Below, piece by piece: positions 1 to 9,526 of a stretch of 64,000 nt of DNA. This DNA is from Leuconostoc mesenteroides subsp. mesenteroides (GTDB lineage: Bacteria > Bacillota > Bacilli > Lactobacillales > Lactobacillaceae). Where the stretch lies: the NCBI GenBank assembly GCA_009676745.1, contig CP046062.1:266001-330000 (forward strand), read 5' to 3'. The notes beneath the pieces are model-generated. The model had not been told where the DNA came from and did no database searches. It worked only from the letters and a program-made list of their open reading frames with translations. Numbering within the stretch: position 1 is the stretch's first letter; the number at the start of each line of letters is the position of its first letter. The position numbers and the translations under genes were made by a program.

Positions 1-1616
<1,616 letters not shown>

Positions 1617-1641
1617 TTAAATATCTCCTTTGATTTGATAA

Positions 1642-1926
1642 TTATTCGACAACTGCAACGATGTCTTTTTCGTGCAATGCTAAGTAATCTTGCCCTTCAA
1701 ATGACACTTCTTGTCCTGCATACTTATCAAACAGGACTTCATCACCGACTTTAACTGTCAAATCACGGATTGCGCCATCATTCAAGACATAACCCGTTCC
1801 CGCAGCTACAACTTTACCAGTAACAGGCTTGTCTTTGGCATTACTTGCCAAAACAATCCCACCGACAGTTTCTTCTGCAGCTTCCGTTACTTCAATAATC
1901 ACACGATCACCCAATGGCTTCAACAT
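1642..1926 (-). CDS. groES: Co-chaperonin GroES (10 kDa)
   Basis: Heptameric lid of the GroEL chamber. The ATG at 1924-1926 gives a 94-residue protein beginning MLKPLGDRV, the usual start and length of the family, and it is preceded by a strong GGAGGT at 1935-1940. A longer in-frame reading to 1959 would add residues unlike any GroES and would run into the CIRCE element, so it is rejected. The mobile-loop region ([16 protein letters not shown]) is intact. First gene of the groES-groEL operon. Confidence 0.97.
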   Translation of the reverse strand: MLKPLGDRVIIEVTEAAEETVGGIVLASNAKDKPVTGKVVAAGTGYVLNDGAIRDLTVKVGDEVLFDKYAGQEVSFEGQDYLALHEKDIVAVVE

Positions 1927-1952
1927 GGATTCATACCTCCGAGATTTTCTTT

Positions 1953-1979
1953 TTAGCACTCTTTAAACTCGAGTGCTAA
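1953..1979. promoter_or_regulatory. CIRCE operator (HrcA binding site)
   Basis: Perfect inverted repeat TTAGCACTC-N9-GAGTGCTAA between the groES promoter and its start codon. This is the established binding site of the heat-shock repressor HrcA; both 9-bp arms match the consensus without a mismatch. Confidence 0.97.
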
Positions 1980-1990
1980 TTACAATTTTA

Positions 1991-2018
1991 AGTATATCAC
2001 TATCATCGAAAATGTCAA
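1991..2018 (-). promoter_or_regulatory. groESL promoter (sigma-A type)
   Basis: Read on the minus strand: TTGACA (2013-2018), 16-bp spacer, TATACT (1991-1996). It lies directly upstream of the CIRCE, so HrcA bound there would cover the start of transcription. The -35 box abuts the U-run of the terminator of the upstream gene. Confidence 0.85.
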
Positions 2019-2049
2019 CAAAAAAGACGTGATCTAATCGTCACGTCTT
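2019..2049 (-). terminator. Rho-independent terminator of the YitT-family gene
   Basis: Minus-strand stem AAGACGTGA / TCACGTCTT with an 8-nt loop followed by a run of U. It begins at the stop codon of the upstream gene. Confidence 0.85.
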
Positions 2050-2882
2050 CAAAGAAAAGTACCTCCATGTGCCTCAGAAATATCATAAGCAATAGTAAAG
2101 GCCTCTGGATCAACTTGGTGAATACCACGCAAAAAATGATTGTACTCGTGATTATCAAGTACGACCATCAGCATTTCACGACCATCTCCCATATAACCAC
2201 CACGAACATCCATGATTGTAAAACCTTTTTCGCCATCAAGCAGATACTTTTTCAAATCATCAATGCTATCATTTGTCGTAATATAGACCATCTTACGACG
2301 ATCTAAACCAGTTTCAATATAATTCATGACAACTGCAGTAATAACTAATGAAAAAAGAGCCAGAATGAGTGCTTCTAATCCTTGCGTTACCAAATTTCCT
2401 AATGAAACAACTGTATCTATTGCCAATAGGGATATAGCCGGCGGAATGCGAAAATATTTCTTAAAAATCATCGGTGGTACCGCTGTTCCACCACTAGAAG
2501 CATCAATACGATAAAGTAGTGCTACGCCAACAGCAAAAATACTACCACCAACAAGCACTGCAAAGGTTCGATCTTGTAAAATTTGAAAACTGGGAGTCAC
2601 CTTCAATAAGATTGGCAAAACAATACTACCAAAAGCAATTCGCGCTGTGGTACCGCGATCCAAAAAAACAGCTGCCAAAATAATCATAATCAAATTAACA
2701 ATCAACACAGTAGCTGCTCGATCAAAACCCACCAATTCGTTAATTAAAATAGCCAATCCAGTTGCGCCACCAGCAGCAACCTTAGCGGGTGCATAAAAAA
2801 AGTTAATGCTAACCGCTACGATTTCAAGGGCCATGACAATAACAATATAATGTAGTGCTCGATAATTTTTAAGTATTTTCAT
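2049..2882 (-). CDS. YitT/DUF161 family membrane protein with C-terminal DUF2179 domain
   Basis: 277-residue integral membrane protein. Five or so hydrophobic segments fill roughly residues 10-195 (an early one starts ALHYIVIVMALEIVAVSINF and carries a glycine-rich GGATGLA stretch). A soluble C-terminal DUF2179 domain of about 80 residues follows (VYITTNDSIDDLKKYLL ... GDGREMLMVVLDNHEYN), which in the family is PII-like and probably binds a small ligand. The start at 2882 has GAGGATATTAG upstream. Transcribed alone, ending at the terminator next to groES. Transport substrate unknown; a specific function should not be assigned. Confidence 0.85.
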   Translation of the reverse strand: MKILKNYRALHYIVIVMALEIVAVSINFFYAPAKVAAGGATGLAILINELVGFDRAATVLIVNLIMIILAAVFLDRGTTARIAFGSIVLPILLKVTPSFQILQDRTFAVLVGGSIFAVGVALLYRIDASSGGTAVPPMIFKKYFRIPPAISLLAIDTVVSLGNLVTQGLEALILALFSLVITAVVMNYIETGLDRRKMVYITTNDSIDDLKKYLLDGEKGFTIMDVRGGYMGDGREMLMVVLDNHEYNHFLRGIHQVDPEAFTIAYDISEAHGGTFL

Positions 2883-2909
2883 CTAATATCCTCATTTTGT
2901 GGCATTCAT

Positions 2910-3269
2910 CTATTTATGCTTGAACCGTGATCGAATAGTATCCCATAAGGATGCAGTTCGTAATATCTTTTCGTTTCCTAGATGCCCACGCATCACTTTA
3001 AGTAAGGCACCCGACGATTTAGCAGAAAAATCTAAATCAATTTTATCTGTTTTAATTTTAAATCGGCGGCTGACTCGATTCCCTGTAACATGTACATAAA
3101 CAGCGCTTATGTTTGTCCATGGAATTTGAATATAATCTTCAACGTTATTATCATTAAAGAACTCGAATGCCTGATCACCTACTAAAATCTTACCATATTT
3201 CGCCCCAATTCCTAGATAAGAAATACCTTGCGTTGTATATTCTGCTTTCGTGTTTAAAGATTGTACCAT
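2910..3269 (-). CDS. manO: DUF956 family protein, mannose-PTS associated (ManO-like)
   Basis: 119-residue soluble protein of the DUF956 family, typically encoded right after mannose-class PTS genes in lactic acid bacteria and described there as a possible regulator (ManO). The start MVQSLNTKAEYTTQG is preceded by CAGGGGAA. Composition is mixed alpha/beta with many aromatic and basic residues and no membrane segment. It follows manN by 77 bp, but a hairpin terminator lies in that gap, so expression may depend on read-through or a separate promoter. Family placement is good; molecular role is not established. Confidence 0.8.
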   Translation of the reverse strand: MVQSLNTKAEYTTQGISYLGIGAKYGKILVGDQAFEFFNDNNVEDYIQIPWTNISAVYVHVTGNRVSRRFKIKTDKIDLDFSAKSSGALLKVMRGHLGNEKILRTASLWDTIRSRFKHK

Positions 3270-3301
3270 AAATATGTTCCCCTGTTTTTTCTATGTACCA
3301 T

Positions 3302-3334
3302 TAAAAGTGCTTGCCAAGTTGACAAGCACTTTTA
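3302..3334 (-). terminator. Intercistronic hairpin terminator between manN and manO
   Basis: Stem AAAAGTGCTTG / CAAGCACTTTT with a 9-nt loop. A/U-rich on both flanks, so it could act in either direction. Its place between two functionally linked genes suggests partial termination that lowers manO relative to manLMN. Confidence 0.75.
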
Positions 3335-3346
3335 ACAAGAATGCTA

Positions 3347-4261
3347 TTACATTATCTTCAAAGCGTGCATTACAATACCAAAGATAAAGATACCAATAAT
3401 CATAGTGATAGGTGACACCTTCTTTTTCAAAAGCCACATTGCTAAGAACGTTAGCAAGAGTCCCATTAATCCTGGAATCAAGCTATCCAAATTACTTTGC
3501 AGTGTATTTGGTGCTACCTTTGTTAATGATAAGCCAGAAGCTTGCTCACTTAAGATTCTTTGTAGTTCTGTACCATTGACGTTACCATTGGGAAACTTAA
3601 TATAAGCACCCTCAGATAACTTTTTAGCAGGCAACTCAAGAATAAACTTAATAGATACCCAACGTTCAACCAAAACGGCTAAGATAAACATACCCAGAAT
3701 AGAAGCACCTTTGGTGATATCTTTTAGCAATCCACCCGATAAATCTTGCGTAATTGCACTACCTGCCTTGTATCCGAATTCTTGTGTATACCAGATAAAC
3801 GCCATACGGATAATGTTCCAAAGAACGAAGAACAAAATAGGTCCAAGAATATTACCACTCATTGCTAACGATGCACCAAGTGCACCAAGGATTGGACGAA
3901 CAGTGAACCAGAAGACCGGATCACCAATTCCAGCCAACGGCCCCATCATTCCAATTTTAACTCCTTGAATAGCGGTATCATCAATAGCTGCACCATTGGC
4001 ACGCTCTTCTTCTAAGGCCAAAGTAACACCCAGAATTGGTGAGGCAACATAGGGATGTGTATTAAAGAATTCCAAATGCCTCTGTAGCGCCGCTGAACGA
4101 TCTTCTTTTGATTTATACAACTTTTTTATCGCTGGAATCATAGCATAAGCCCATCCAACGTTTTGCATACGTTCGTAGTTCCATGATCCTTGCAAGAATT
4201 GTGAACGCCAAGCAACTGACATACGATCTTTACGTGTTAATTCAAGTTTTTTTTCAGCCAT
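3347..4261 (-). CDS. manN: Mannose-class PTS transporter, IID component
   Basis: 304-residue membrane subunit that with IIC forms the sugar channel of the Man-family phosphotransferase system (glucose, mannose, related hexoses). The N-terminal soluble part has the family motif region SQFLQGSWNYERMQN near residue 20, and GPLAGIGDPVFWFT near residue 110; hydrophobic segments lie toward the C terminus, which ends MHALKIM. Start at 4261 has AAAGGGG upstream. It follows manM by 14 bp, in the order IIAB-IIC-IID usual for the family. Also the known receptor of some class IIa bacteriocins together with IIC. Confidence 0.95.
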   Translation of the reverse strand: MAEKKLELTRKDRMSVAWRSQFLQGSWNYERMQNVGWAYAMIPAIKKLYKSKEDRSAALQRHLEFFNTHPYVASPILGVTLALEEERANGAAIDDTAIQGVKIGMMGPLAGIGDPVFWFTVRPILGALGASLAMSGNILGPILFFVLWNIIRMAFIWYTQEFGYKAGSAITQDLSGGLLKDITKGASILGMFILAVLVERWVSIKFILELPAKKLSEGAYIKFPNGNVNGTELQRILSEQASGLSLTKVAPNTLQSNLDSLIPGLMGLLLTFLAMWLLKKKVSPITMIIGIFIFGIVMHALKIM

Positions 4262-4275
4262 CAGCTTGCCCCTTT

Positions 4276-5091
4276 CTAATACTTGTTCAAAATGTCGCCG
4301 ACAGGATCGCCGCCACTATTTGAACCGCCGCCATTGTTGTTACCGCCCATCTTTGACAAGTTGATATAGATCAAAGCAAGTGCAAGACCAATTGCCCCTA
4401 AAGCAATCAATGTCAACTCACTGACAGCAGCAAGTGCAAAGCCAATAGCGAAGAATGGCCAGACTTCTCGAGTAGCCATCATGTTAATAACCAAAGCATA
4501 ACCAACAGCAACAACCATACCACCACCAATGGTCATACCACCAGTTAACCATTCTGGCATAGCAGTCAGAGCAGACCTTACTGCTGAAGCTGGTACTGCT
4601 ATCAATAATGCAGCCGGAATAGCTATACGCAGTCCTTGCAACACTAAAGCAAATAAGTGCAATCGCTCTATTGTATTTATTTTACCTTCCTTAGCAGCTG
4701 CATCGGCACCATGGGTTAATCCAACGGCAACAGTACGCACAAGCATTGTTAAGAACAAACCAGCAACAGCCAAAGGAATCGCTGAAGCTACGGCCACTGA
4801 GATTCCTGTATTAGAGAAATCACCACCTTTAACCATAATGATTGAGGAAGCTACTGAAGCCAAAGCCACATCAGGGGCAACGGCTGCACCAATGTTTGCC
4901 CAACCTAAGGCGATCATTTGCAATGTACCACCTAGAATAATTCCTGCTGTAAGATGACCAGTTACTAACCCAATCAGCGTAGCTGACACTAGCGGTTGAT
5001 GAATTTGAAATTCATCCAAAATACCTTCCATACCTGCAAAGAAGGCAATAATTACGACTAAAACTATCGCAATAACAGACATATTAGACAC
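4276..5091 (-). CDS. manM: Mannose-class PTS transporter, IIC component
   Basis: 271-residue polytopic membrane protein carrying the substrate path. Family hallmarks are the N-terminal hydrophobic stretch, FAGMEGILDEFQIHQPLV, then GLVTGHLTAGIILGGTLQMIALGWANIGAA. The C-terminal end is glycine/asparagine rich (GGNNNGGGSNSGG), a typical unstructured tail. It lies 30 bp after manL. Works with manL (phosphoryl transfer) and manN. Confidence 0.95.
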   Translation of the reverse strand: MSNMSVIAIVLVVIIAFFAGMEGILDEFQIHQPLVSATLIGLVTGHLTAGIILGGTLQMIALGWANIGAAVAPDVALASVASSIIMVKGGDFSNTGISVAVASAIPLAVAGLFLTMLVRTVAVGLTHGADAAAKEGKINTIERLHLFALVLQGLRIAIPAALLIAVPASAVRSALTAMPEWLTGGMTIGGGMVVAVGYALVINMMATREVWPFFAIGFALAAVSELTLIALGAIGLALALIYINLSKMGGNNNGGGSNSGGDPVGDILNKY

Positions 5092-5121
5092 CTTTCTTAA
5101 TTAAACATTTTTCATGTCAAA

Positions 5122-6066
5122 TTATTTAACATTCGCTTTCTTAATTAACTCAAACAAGTTAGCCTTACTATCATTAGGAACTTTTCGAACATCGAATTCA
5201 ACACCTAAATCACGTAACTTTTCAAAAGCGGCCACATCATTTCTATCCATAGACAAAACTTTGTTGACCATTGTTTTTCCTTCTGAATGTGCCATTGAGC
5301 CAACATTCAATGACTTAATCGGCACACCACCTTCTACGGCAGTCAAGACATCTTCGACCGTTTCAAACAGTAGGAATGCATCAACGCCACCAAATCGATC
5401 ATCTTTAGCCACTTCAATCATTTTACTGATTGGTACAATGTTTGCGCGTACATTGTTAGGCGCAGCTTGTTGTATCAAACTCTTACGTAATTCATCCTTA
5501 GCCACTGCATCTGAAACAACAATAATACGATTTGCTTTTGAATCAGGTGTCCACGCTGTGGCGACTTGACCGTGAAGCAAACGTGTGTCTAAACGAGCGA
5601 GCTTAATATTGATATGCCCTTCTTTTAAGCCAACAGTATTTTCGGAAGTTTTGGCTTCCGTTTCTTCTTTGGCTTCTGGAACTGATTTCACACCATCTTT
5701 AGCAACGGGAACTAAATATGTAGCTAATCCAGCAGCTGTATCGTGGCTCAAGCGGCCAGCATAAGCTTCAATCAGCATTGGCAAATTCAGTCCTGCAACG
5801 ATAGCCATCTTTTCTGGATTTTGCTTTTGAATTAAACTAGCGCGGTTAAATGGTGAGCCTCCCCACAAGTCAACCAAAAATAGGATTTGGTCATCATTAC
5901 TAAACCTCGCCAATGCCTCCTGGTAATGTTTATCTAAATCATCTGGACCTTCATTAGGCAAAAATGTCACAACTTCAACATTTTCTTGCTCACCGAAAAT
6001 CATTGAGCCTGACATCAATATGCCTTTAGCAAAGTCTCCATGACTGGCAATAATTAGATTAACCAT
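5122..6066 (-). CDS. manL: Mannose-class PTS IIAB fusion
   Basis: 314-residue cytoplasmic phosphocarrier. The IIA domain (1-120) has the phospho-accepting His9 in [11 protein letters not shown] and the active-site segment [13 protein letters not shown]. An acidic, Glu/Lys-rich linker (about 122-148) leads to the IIB domain, with its His165 in [17 protein letters not shown]. HPr-P phosphorylates IIA, which passes the group to IIB and then the sugar. First gene of the manLMN unit; RBS GAAGGAGATAA at 6071-6081. Two cre sites in its promoter region point to CcpA control. Confidence 0.95.
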   Translation of the reverse strand: MVNLIIASHGDFAKGILMSGSMIFGEQENVEVVTFLPNEGPDDLDKHYQEALARFSNDDQILFLVDLWGGSPFNRASLIQKQNPEKMAIVAGLNLPMLIEAYAGRLSHDTAAGLATYLVPVAKDGVKSVPEAKEETEAKTSENTVGLKEGHINIKLARLDTRLLHGQVATAWTPDSKANRIIVVSDAVAKDELRKSLIQQAAPNNVRANIVPISKMIEVAKDDRFGGVDAFLLFETVEDVLTAVEGGVPIKSLNVGSMAHSEGKTMVNKVLSMDRNDVAAFEKLRDLGVEFDVRKVPNDSKANLFELIKKANVK

Positions 6067-6103
6067 CCGGTTATCTCCTTCTCATTAAAATACTTACTAT
6101 ATG

Positions 6104-6165
6104 ATTATAACGGAACAACACATTTTTGTAAACGCTTTCACTTGAGTTTTTTGTTACCGTTTACA
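6104..6165 (-). promoter_or_regulatory. manL promoter with two cre (CcpA) sites
   Basis: Minus strand: -35 TTTACA (6127-6132), 17-bp spacer, -10 TATAAT (6104-6109). A cre matching TGNAANCGNWNNCA on both strands covers 6127-6140 and contains the -35 box, a position expected to repress. A second cre matching on the minus strand lies at 6152-6165, 25 bp upstream. A further possible promoter is seen upstream (TTGTAC 6196-6201, TATAAT 6172-6177, 18-bp spacer). Confidence 0.8.
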
Positions 6166-6319
6166 TAATTAATTATAATCCTAGTTTACAAAAAAGTACA
6201 AGTTTTCACTTTTTCTTACACACTTTGTATTTTCCTTTCATAAAAAAGTTTTCAAAAAGATAAATTATTAATGAAAACAAATGAAACTTCTGCTTAACAC
6301 CTGGCAACGTTTTCTAAAC

Positions 6320-7279
6320 TCACCTTACAAGCATGTCCATGTTTGTTGTTTCAGGTGTGACAAAACTGCGTATGATTGTCATATCGCCATCTAATCGATA
6401 CTTTTTTGCATCACTCAATACTATAAAACTATTCCCTTTTTTGATTGGATCGGCATCAATAAAACCTGACCCTTCAATGACTGTAAACAATTCATAATCG
6501 TGCGTTTTTTTAAACAACGACGGACCACGAACCAACAACTTATCTATGGTAAATTTGGTTGCTACAACCAAACGTTCAATAACTGTTTGGTCAATAATCG
6601 TCGTATCTTGAATTAAAATAGGATCTACATGAGGTACGGTAGTAACCGCTAAAGCTTCTTCAATTTGAAGCGGACGCTTTTCTTTAGTACCGGCATCGAT
6701 TCGATCAAAATCGTAAAATCGATAAGTTGTGTCAGAACTCTGTTGTATCTCCAAAGCAATAATGCCAGCCCCTAATGCGTGAAACGTACCAGAAGCGACA
6801 TAAAAGAAATCACCTTTTTGTACTGGAATCGTACGTAATAACTTGTGCCAATCTTTTTGATCAACCATCTTTTTTAGTTCATCTTGTGTTTTCGCATGAT
6901 GACCATAATATATTTTAGAACCTGGCTTTGCATCTAAAATATACCAACTCTCTGTTTTACCAAACTTTTCATGAGACTGCTCATCATTCGGATGAACCTG
7001 AATCGACAAATTTTCATGGGCATCCAAAATTTTTACTAATAGTGGAAATGCTTCGTCATGTCCATGACCACCAAACAACTCCGGATGATTTTGCCAAACT
7101 TGCTTTAATCCCTGACCCGCTAATTGCCCGTTAATTATAGTAGACTGTCCATTGTTATGGGCAGCAACTATCCAAGCCTCTCCAGTATGATTATTCGGTA
7201 TTTTATAACCAAAGGTTTTTAGAGCACTTCCGCCCCACATCTTTTCATGCAACTCTGCTTGTAAATGTAATATCGTCAT
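6320..7279 (-). CDS. manA: Mannose-6-phosphate isomerase, class I
   Basis: Zinc-dependent conversion of mannose 6-phosphate and fructose 6-phosphate, linking the neighbouring mannose PTS to glycolysis. The cupin-fold N-terminal half holds the metal site, with IQVHPND (Gln and His ligands) and YVASGTFHALGAG (His). I chose the ATG at 7277-7279 (MTILHLQAELHEKMWGG), which gives 319 residues, the usual length; an in-frame TTG at 7306 would add nine residues but has no ribosome site. The chosen ATG also lacks a clear Shine-Dalgarno; a cre site sits just upstream of it. It lies very close to the nitroreductase gene upstream and may be cotranscribed. Confidence 0.93.
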   Translation of the reverse strand: MTILHLQAELHEKMWGGSALKTFGYKIPNNHTGEAWIVAAHNNGQSTIINGQLAGQGLKQVWQNHPELFGGHGHDEAFPLLVKILDAHENLSIQVHPNDEQSHEKFGKTESWYILDAKPGSKIYYGHHAKTQDELKKMVDQKDWHKLLRTIPVQKGDFFYVASGTFHALGAGIIALEIQQSSDTTYRFYDFDRIDAGTKEKRPLQIEEALAVTTVPHVDPILIQDTTIIDQTVIERLVVATKFTIDKLLVRGPSLFKKTHDYELFTVIEGSGFIDADPIKKGNSFIVLSDAKKYRLDGDMTIIRSFVTPETTNMDMLVR

Positions 7280-7281
7280 AA

Positions 7282-7295
7282 TGTAATCGCTTTCA
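7282..7295. promoter_or_regulatory. cre (CcpA) site at the manA start codon
   Basis: Minus-strand TGAAAGCGATTACA is a full match to TGNAANCGNWNNCA and ends 2 bp before the manA ATG, downstream of the nitroreductase stop codon. At this position CcpA could block elongating polymerase rather than initiation. Confidence 0.7.
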
Positions 7296-7313
7296 TTTTT
7301 CTTCAAAAAAATT

Positions 7314-8057
7314 TTATTTTAAGTTAAATCCTTTATCTTTAGCATACTGCGTCAATAGTGGCGTTGTTTTTTGGTTACGAGTCAACATTCGAGCATTATT
7401 TTCTGTCCAAGAACGTTCAATGCCTCGATTTGCATAATATTCAACCATCACTTCATTATACACGGTAACTGCCTCTTCTAGCTGTGCTTGATTATAGCGA
7501 TCTTTCATCAAAAAACCATTTTCATCAAGTTTTGGCTTAATACCCGGATTATCCGCCGGGTGACCAATTGAAAAGCCCATCACCGCTTTCACATAACGTG
7601 GCAAATTGAGATGCTCTTCGTAAATTTCAAAGGCTCCTAATGCGCCGGCCATAGTTACACTACCCAACCCCAACGATTCAGCCGCAACTTGAGCACGCCC
7701 GAGGGCAATTCCTGCACTCACGATGCCACCTTCAAGTAACGCATAACTTTGTATATTCTCTTCTGCCTGACGACGCTGCTCATCGTTTAATCCTATTAAG
7801 TCTTTATTATAATCAACTGTTATAACAAAATATCTTGCCGCAGTTTCAATATATTTCATACCTACCTTAGTAGTAATATCGGCTTTTATATCTTGTGATG
7901 TGATTTCTATAAAGGTTACTGGTTGATAATTATTCATATTAGGCCCAGCAGTTGCAGCATGAATAATTTCTGAAACTTGTTGATCAGAAACTATTTCATC
8001 TGTAAAAGAACGTATGGACATATGTTGATTAAGCACATCTAAAGTCGGGTTAGACAT
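7314..8057 (-). CDS. Nitroreductase family oxidoreductase (NfsA/FRP-like)
   Basis: 247-residue flavoprotein of the oxygen-insensitive NAD(P)H nitroreductase family. Family features are the N-terminal SIRSFTDEIVSDQQVSEII, the FMN-contact region TAGPNMNNYQPVTFI, and the central LGLGSVTMAGALG and VMGFSIGHPADNPGIKPKL segments. Start at 8057 has GAAAGGATTG upstream. It is 34 bp upstream of manA on the same strand and may be cotranscribed. Physiological electron acceptor cannot be told from sequence. Confidence 0.88.
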   Translation of the reverse strand: MSNPTLDVLNQHMSIRSFTDEIVSDQQVSEIIHAATAGPNMNNYQPVTFIEITSQDIKADITTKVGMKYIETAARYFVITVDYNKDLIGLNDEQRRQAEENIQSYALLEGGIVSAGIALGRAQVAAESLGLGSVTMAGALGAFEIYEEHLNLPRYVKAVMGFSIGHPADNPGIKPKLDENGFLMKDRYNQAQLEEAVTVYNEVMVEYYANRGIERSWTENNARMLTRNQKTTPLLTQYAKDKGFNLK

Positions 8058-8149
8058 AGTACAATCCTTTCATGAAACCAAATAATATTCATAACTAGAT
8101 AGTACCATAAAATTATGATAAAATAATAAAATATTAATTGGAGAAATTT

Positions 8150-8632
8150 ATGCAATTCGGGAAGTTTCGATTAGGATTACGTACGTTAAAGACTGCTTTA
8201 GCCGTTATGCTCATCATTACATCATTTTATTTTTTTAATCGGCCGCCTTTTGTTGCCTGTTTGGCAGCGGTTTTTGCACTGCGAGAAAGTTGGGATAAAA
8301 CGCTCAACTTTGCCAAAGTACGGTTGATTTCTAACACAGTTGGTGGTGCTTTTGCACTATTTTATTTTATCGTTCATCAACAAGCACACCAAGCTGCCTG
8401 GGTTTCCATGATTCTTTTACCGTTACTCGTCATTGTTGTGATTGTTTTATTAGATGGCTTCAACTACAATAGTGGTGTTATTGGAGCAATGGCTGCCTTA
8501 TTAATGATTTCATTAAATATTCCAGCCGGTGCAACTATAGTTTATGTCATTGATCGTATCATTGATACTTTCATCGGTGTAGTTATAGCCATCATGATTA
8601 ACCGATTCTGGTCACCAAAAAAAGCGACGTAA
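8150..8632 (+). CDS. Small aromatic acid exporter/FUSC-like membrane protein
   Basis: 160-residue membrane protein with about four hydrophobic segments, starting MQFGKFRLGLRTLKTALAV. This resembles the N-terminal membrane domain of the aromatic acid exporter (ArAE/FUSC) family found as short proteins in Firmicutes (Bacillus YgaE-like). The ATG at 8150 follows GGAGA by a good distance; an upstream TTG at 8138 overlaps that ribosome site and is rejected. Single gene on the plus strand, convergent with the HAD phosphatase and sharing its terminator. Substrate unknown. Confidence 0.8.
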   Translation: MQFGKFRLGLRTLKTALAVMLIITSFYFFNRPPFVACLAAVFALRESWDKTLNFAKVRLISNTVGGAFALFYFIVHQQAHQAAWVSMILLPLLVIVVIVLLDGFNYNSGVIGAMAALLMISLNIPAGATIVYVIDRIIDTFIGVVIAIMINRFWSPKKAT

Positions 8633-8643
8633 GCCGCTTTTTT
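8617..8643. terminator. Bidirectional terminator between convergent genes
   Basis: A-run plus GCG, 8-nt loop, CGC plus T-run. It overlaps the last codons of the plus-strand gene and the stop of the minus-strand HAD gene, so it can serve both. Confidence 0.7.
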
Positions 8644-9460
8644 AAATACCTAAATATTGCTCAATTGTCTTCAAAACGCCATCGTTTGTATTCACATCGA
8701 CGGCTTTTTTAGTAACTCTTTGTTGCATAAATGGCTCCGCATTAGGCATCACGAACCCATTTTCATATTTAGTCAGCATTTCTAAATCATTGCCATTATC
8801 GCCAAACACCATTACTTCACTATCTAAAACATTATAGTAATCTTGCAAAACTTGTAGTCCAGTTGCTTTATCAACACCTTTTCCTAAAACATCAACAGAT
8901 CCGAATCCGGACCCAGTTGCATGTAATTCATTGCCAAAAATATTTCTCAGCGCTGACACATGCTGATGCACTTCATTATTTGGCCACACAAAAGTAATAC
9001 CCAAAATGCGATCGTCAACTTGCATTAACTTTTCGACTTGCTTAACATTGGGATAAAATTGAAAAACCATTTCTGCAACTTGACCAGTAGCGTGATTAGA
9101 CACATATGTTCCTTTGTCACCTGTCATGATGATGATGTTTTCCGCTGACTCCGGATTTTTAGCATTCCAGTCAATGACTTTTGCTAATTGATTAGCTGAC
9201 AAATGTACCGAATACAGCTGTTGTTCAAATGTCGATACAACTGCACCATTGGAACCAACAAAATCTATTTCAAAGCCATTATTAATTGTTGGGGCAAACA
9301 ATTGTTGTAGATTTTTAACTTGGCGCCCTGAAGCTGCAACAAAGCGCATATCGCGTGCCTTCATGACTGATAAAACACGCTCAAATCGATCTTGACTATA
9401 TACATCATTTGCTGTTAAAAACGTACCATCCATGTCCGACGCAATTAATTTAATTGACAT
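8642..9460 (-). CDS. Cof-type HAD-superfamily phosphatase
   Basis: 272-residue cytoplasmic phosphatase. HAD motif I is IASDMDGTFL (nucleophile Asp near residue 9, second Asp at +2), motif II VAASGR, and motif IV MVFGDNGNDLEML near residue 218. The cap is of the C2 type seen in Cof proteins. Start at 9460 has GGAGACAAGTA upstream. Such enzymes dephosphorylate sugar phosphates and cofactors such as FMN or pyridoxal phosphate; the substrate cannot be fixed here. Confidence 0.92.
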   Translation of the reverse strand: MSIKLIASDMDGTFLTANDVYSQDRFERVLSVMKARDMRFVAASGRQVKNLQQLFAPTINNGFEIDFVGSNGAVVSTFEQQLYSVHLSANQLAKVIDWNAKNPESAENIIIMTGDKGTYVSNHATGQVAEMVFQFYPNVKQVEKLMQVDDRILGITFVWPNNEVHQHVSALRNIFGNELHATGSGFGSVDVLGKGVDKATGLQVLQDYYNVLDSEVMVFGDNGNDLEMLTKYENGFVMPNAEPFMQQRVTKKAVDVNTNDGVLKTIEQYLGI

Positions 9461-9501
9461 TACTTGTCTCCTACTCGTAAATACTATCTTTCAATTGTAC
9501 C

Positions 9502-9523
9502 AAAAAAGCGCTGTTAAGCGCTA
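9502..9523 (-). terminator. Terminator of the rex-femX unit
   Basis: Minus-strand stem TTAGCGCT / AGCGCT around TAACA followed by TTTTTT, just beyond the femX stop codon. Confidence 0.75.
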
Positions 9524-9526
9524 ATT

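Noticed and set aside
1927..1959. N-terminal extension of groES
   Set aside because: It would start inside the CIRCE/promoter leader; the internal ATG at 1924-1926 has GGAGGT and the conserved GroES N terminus.
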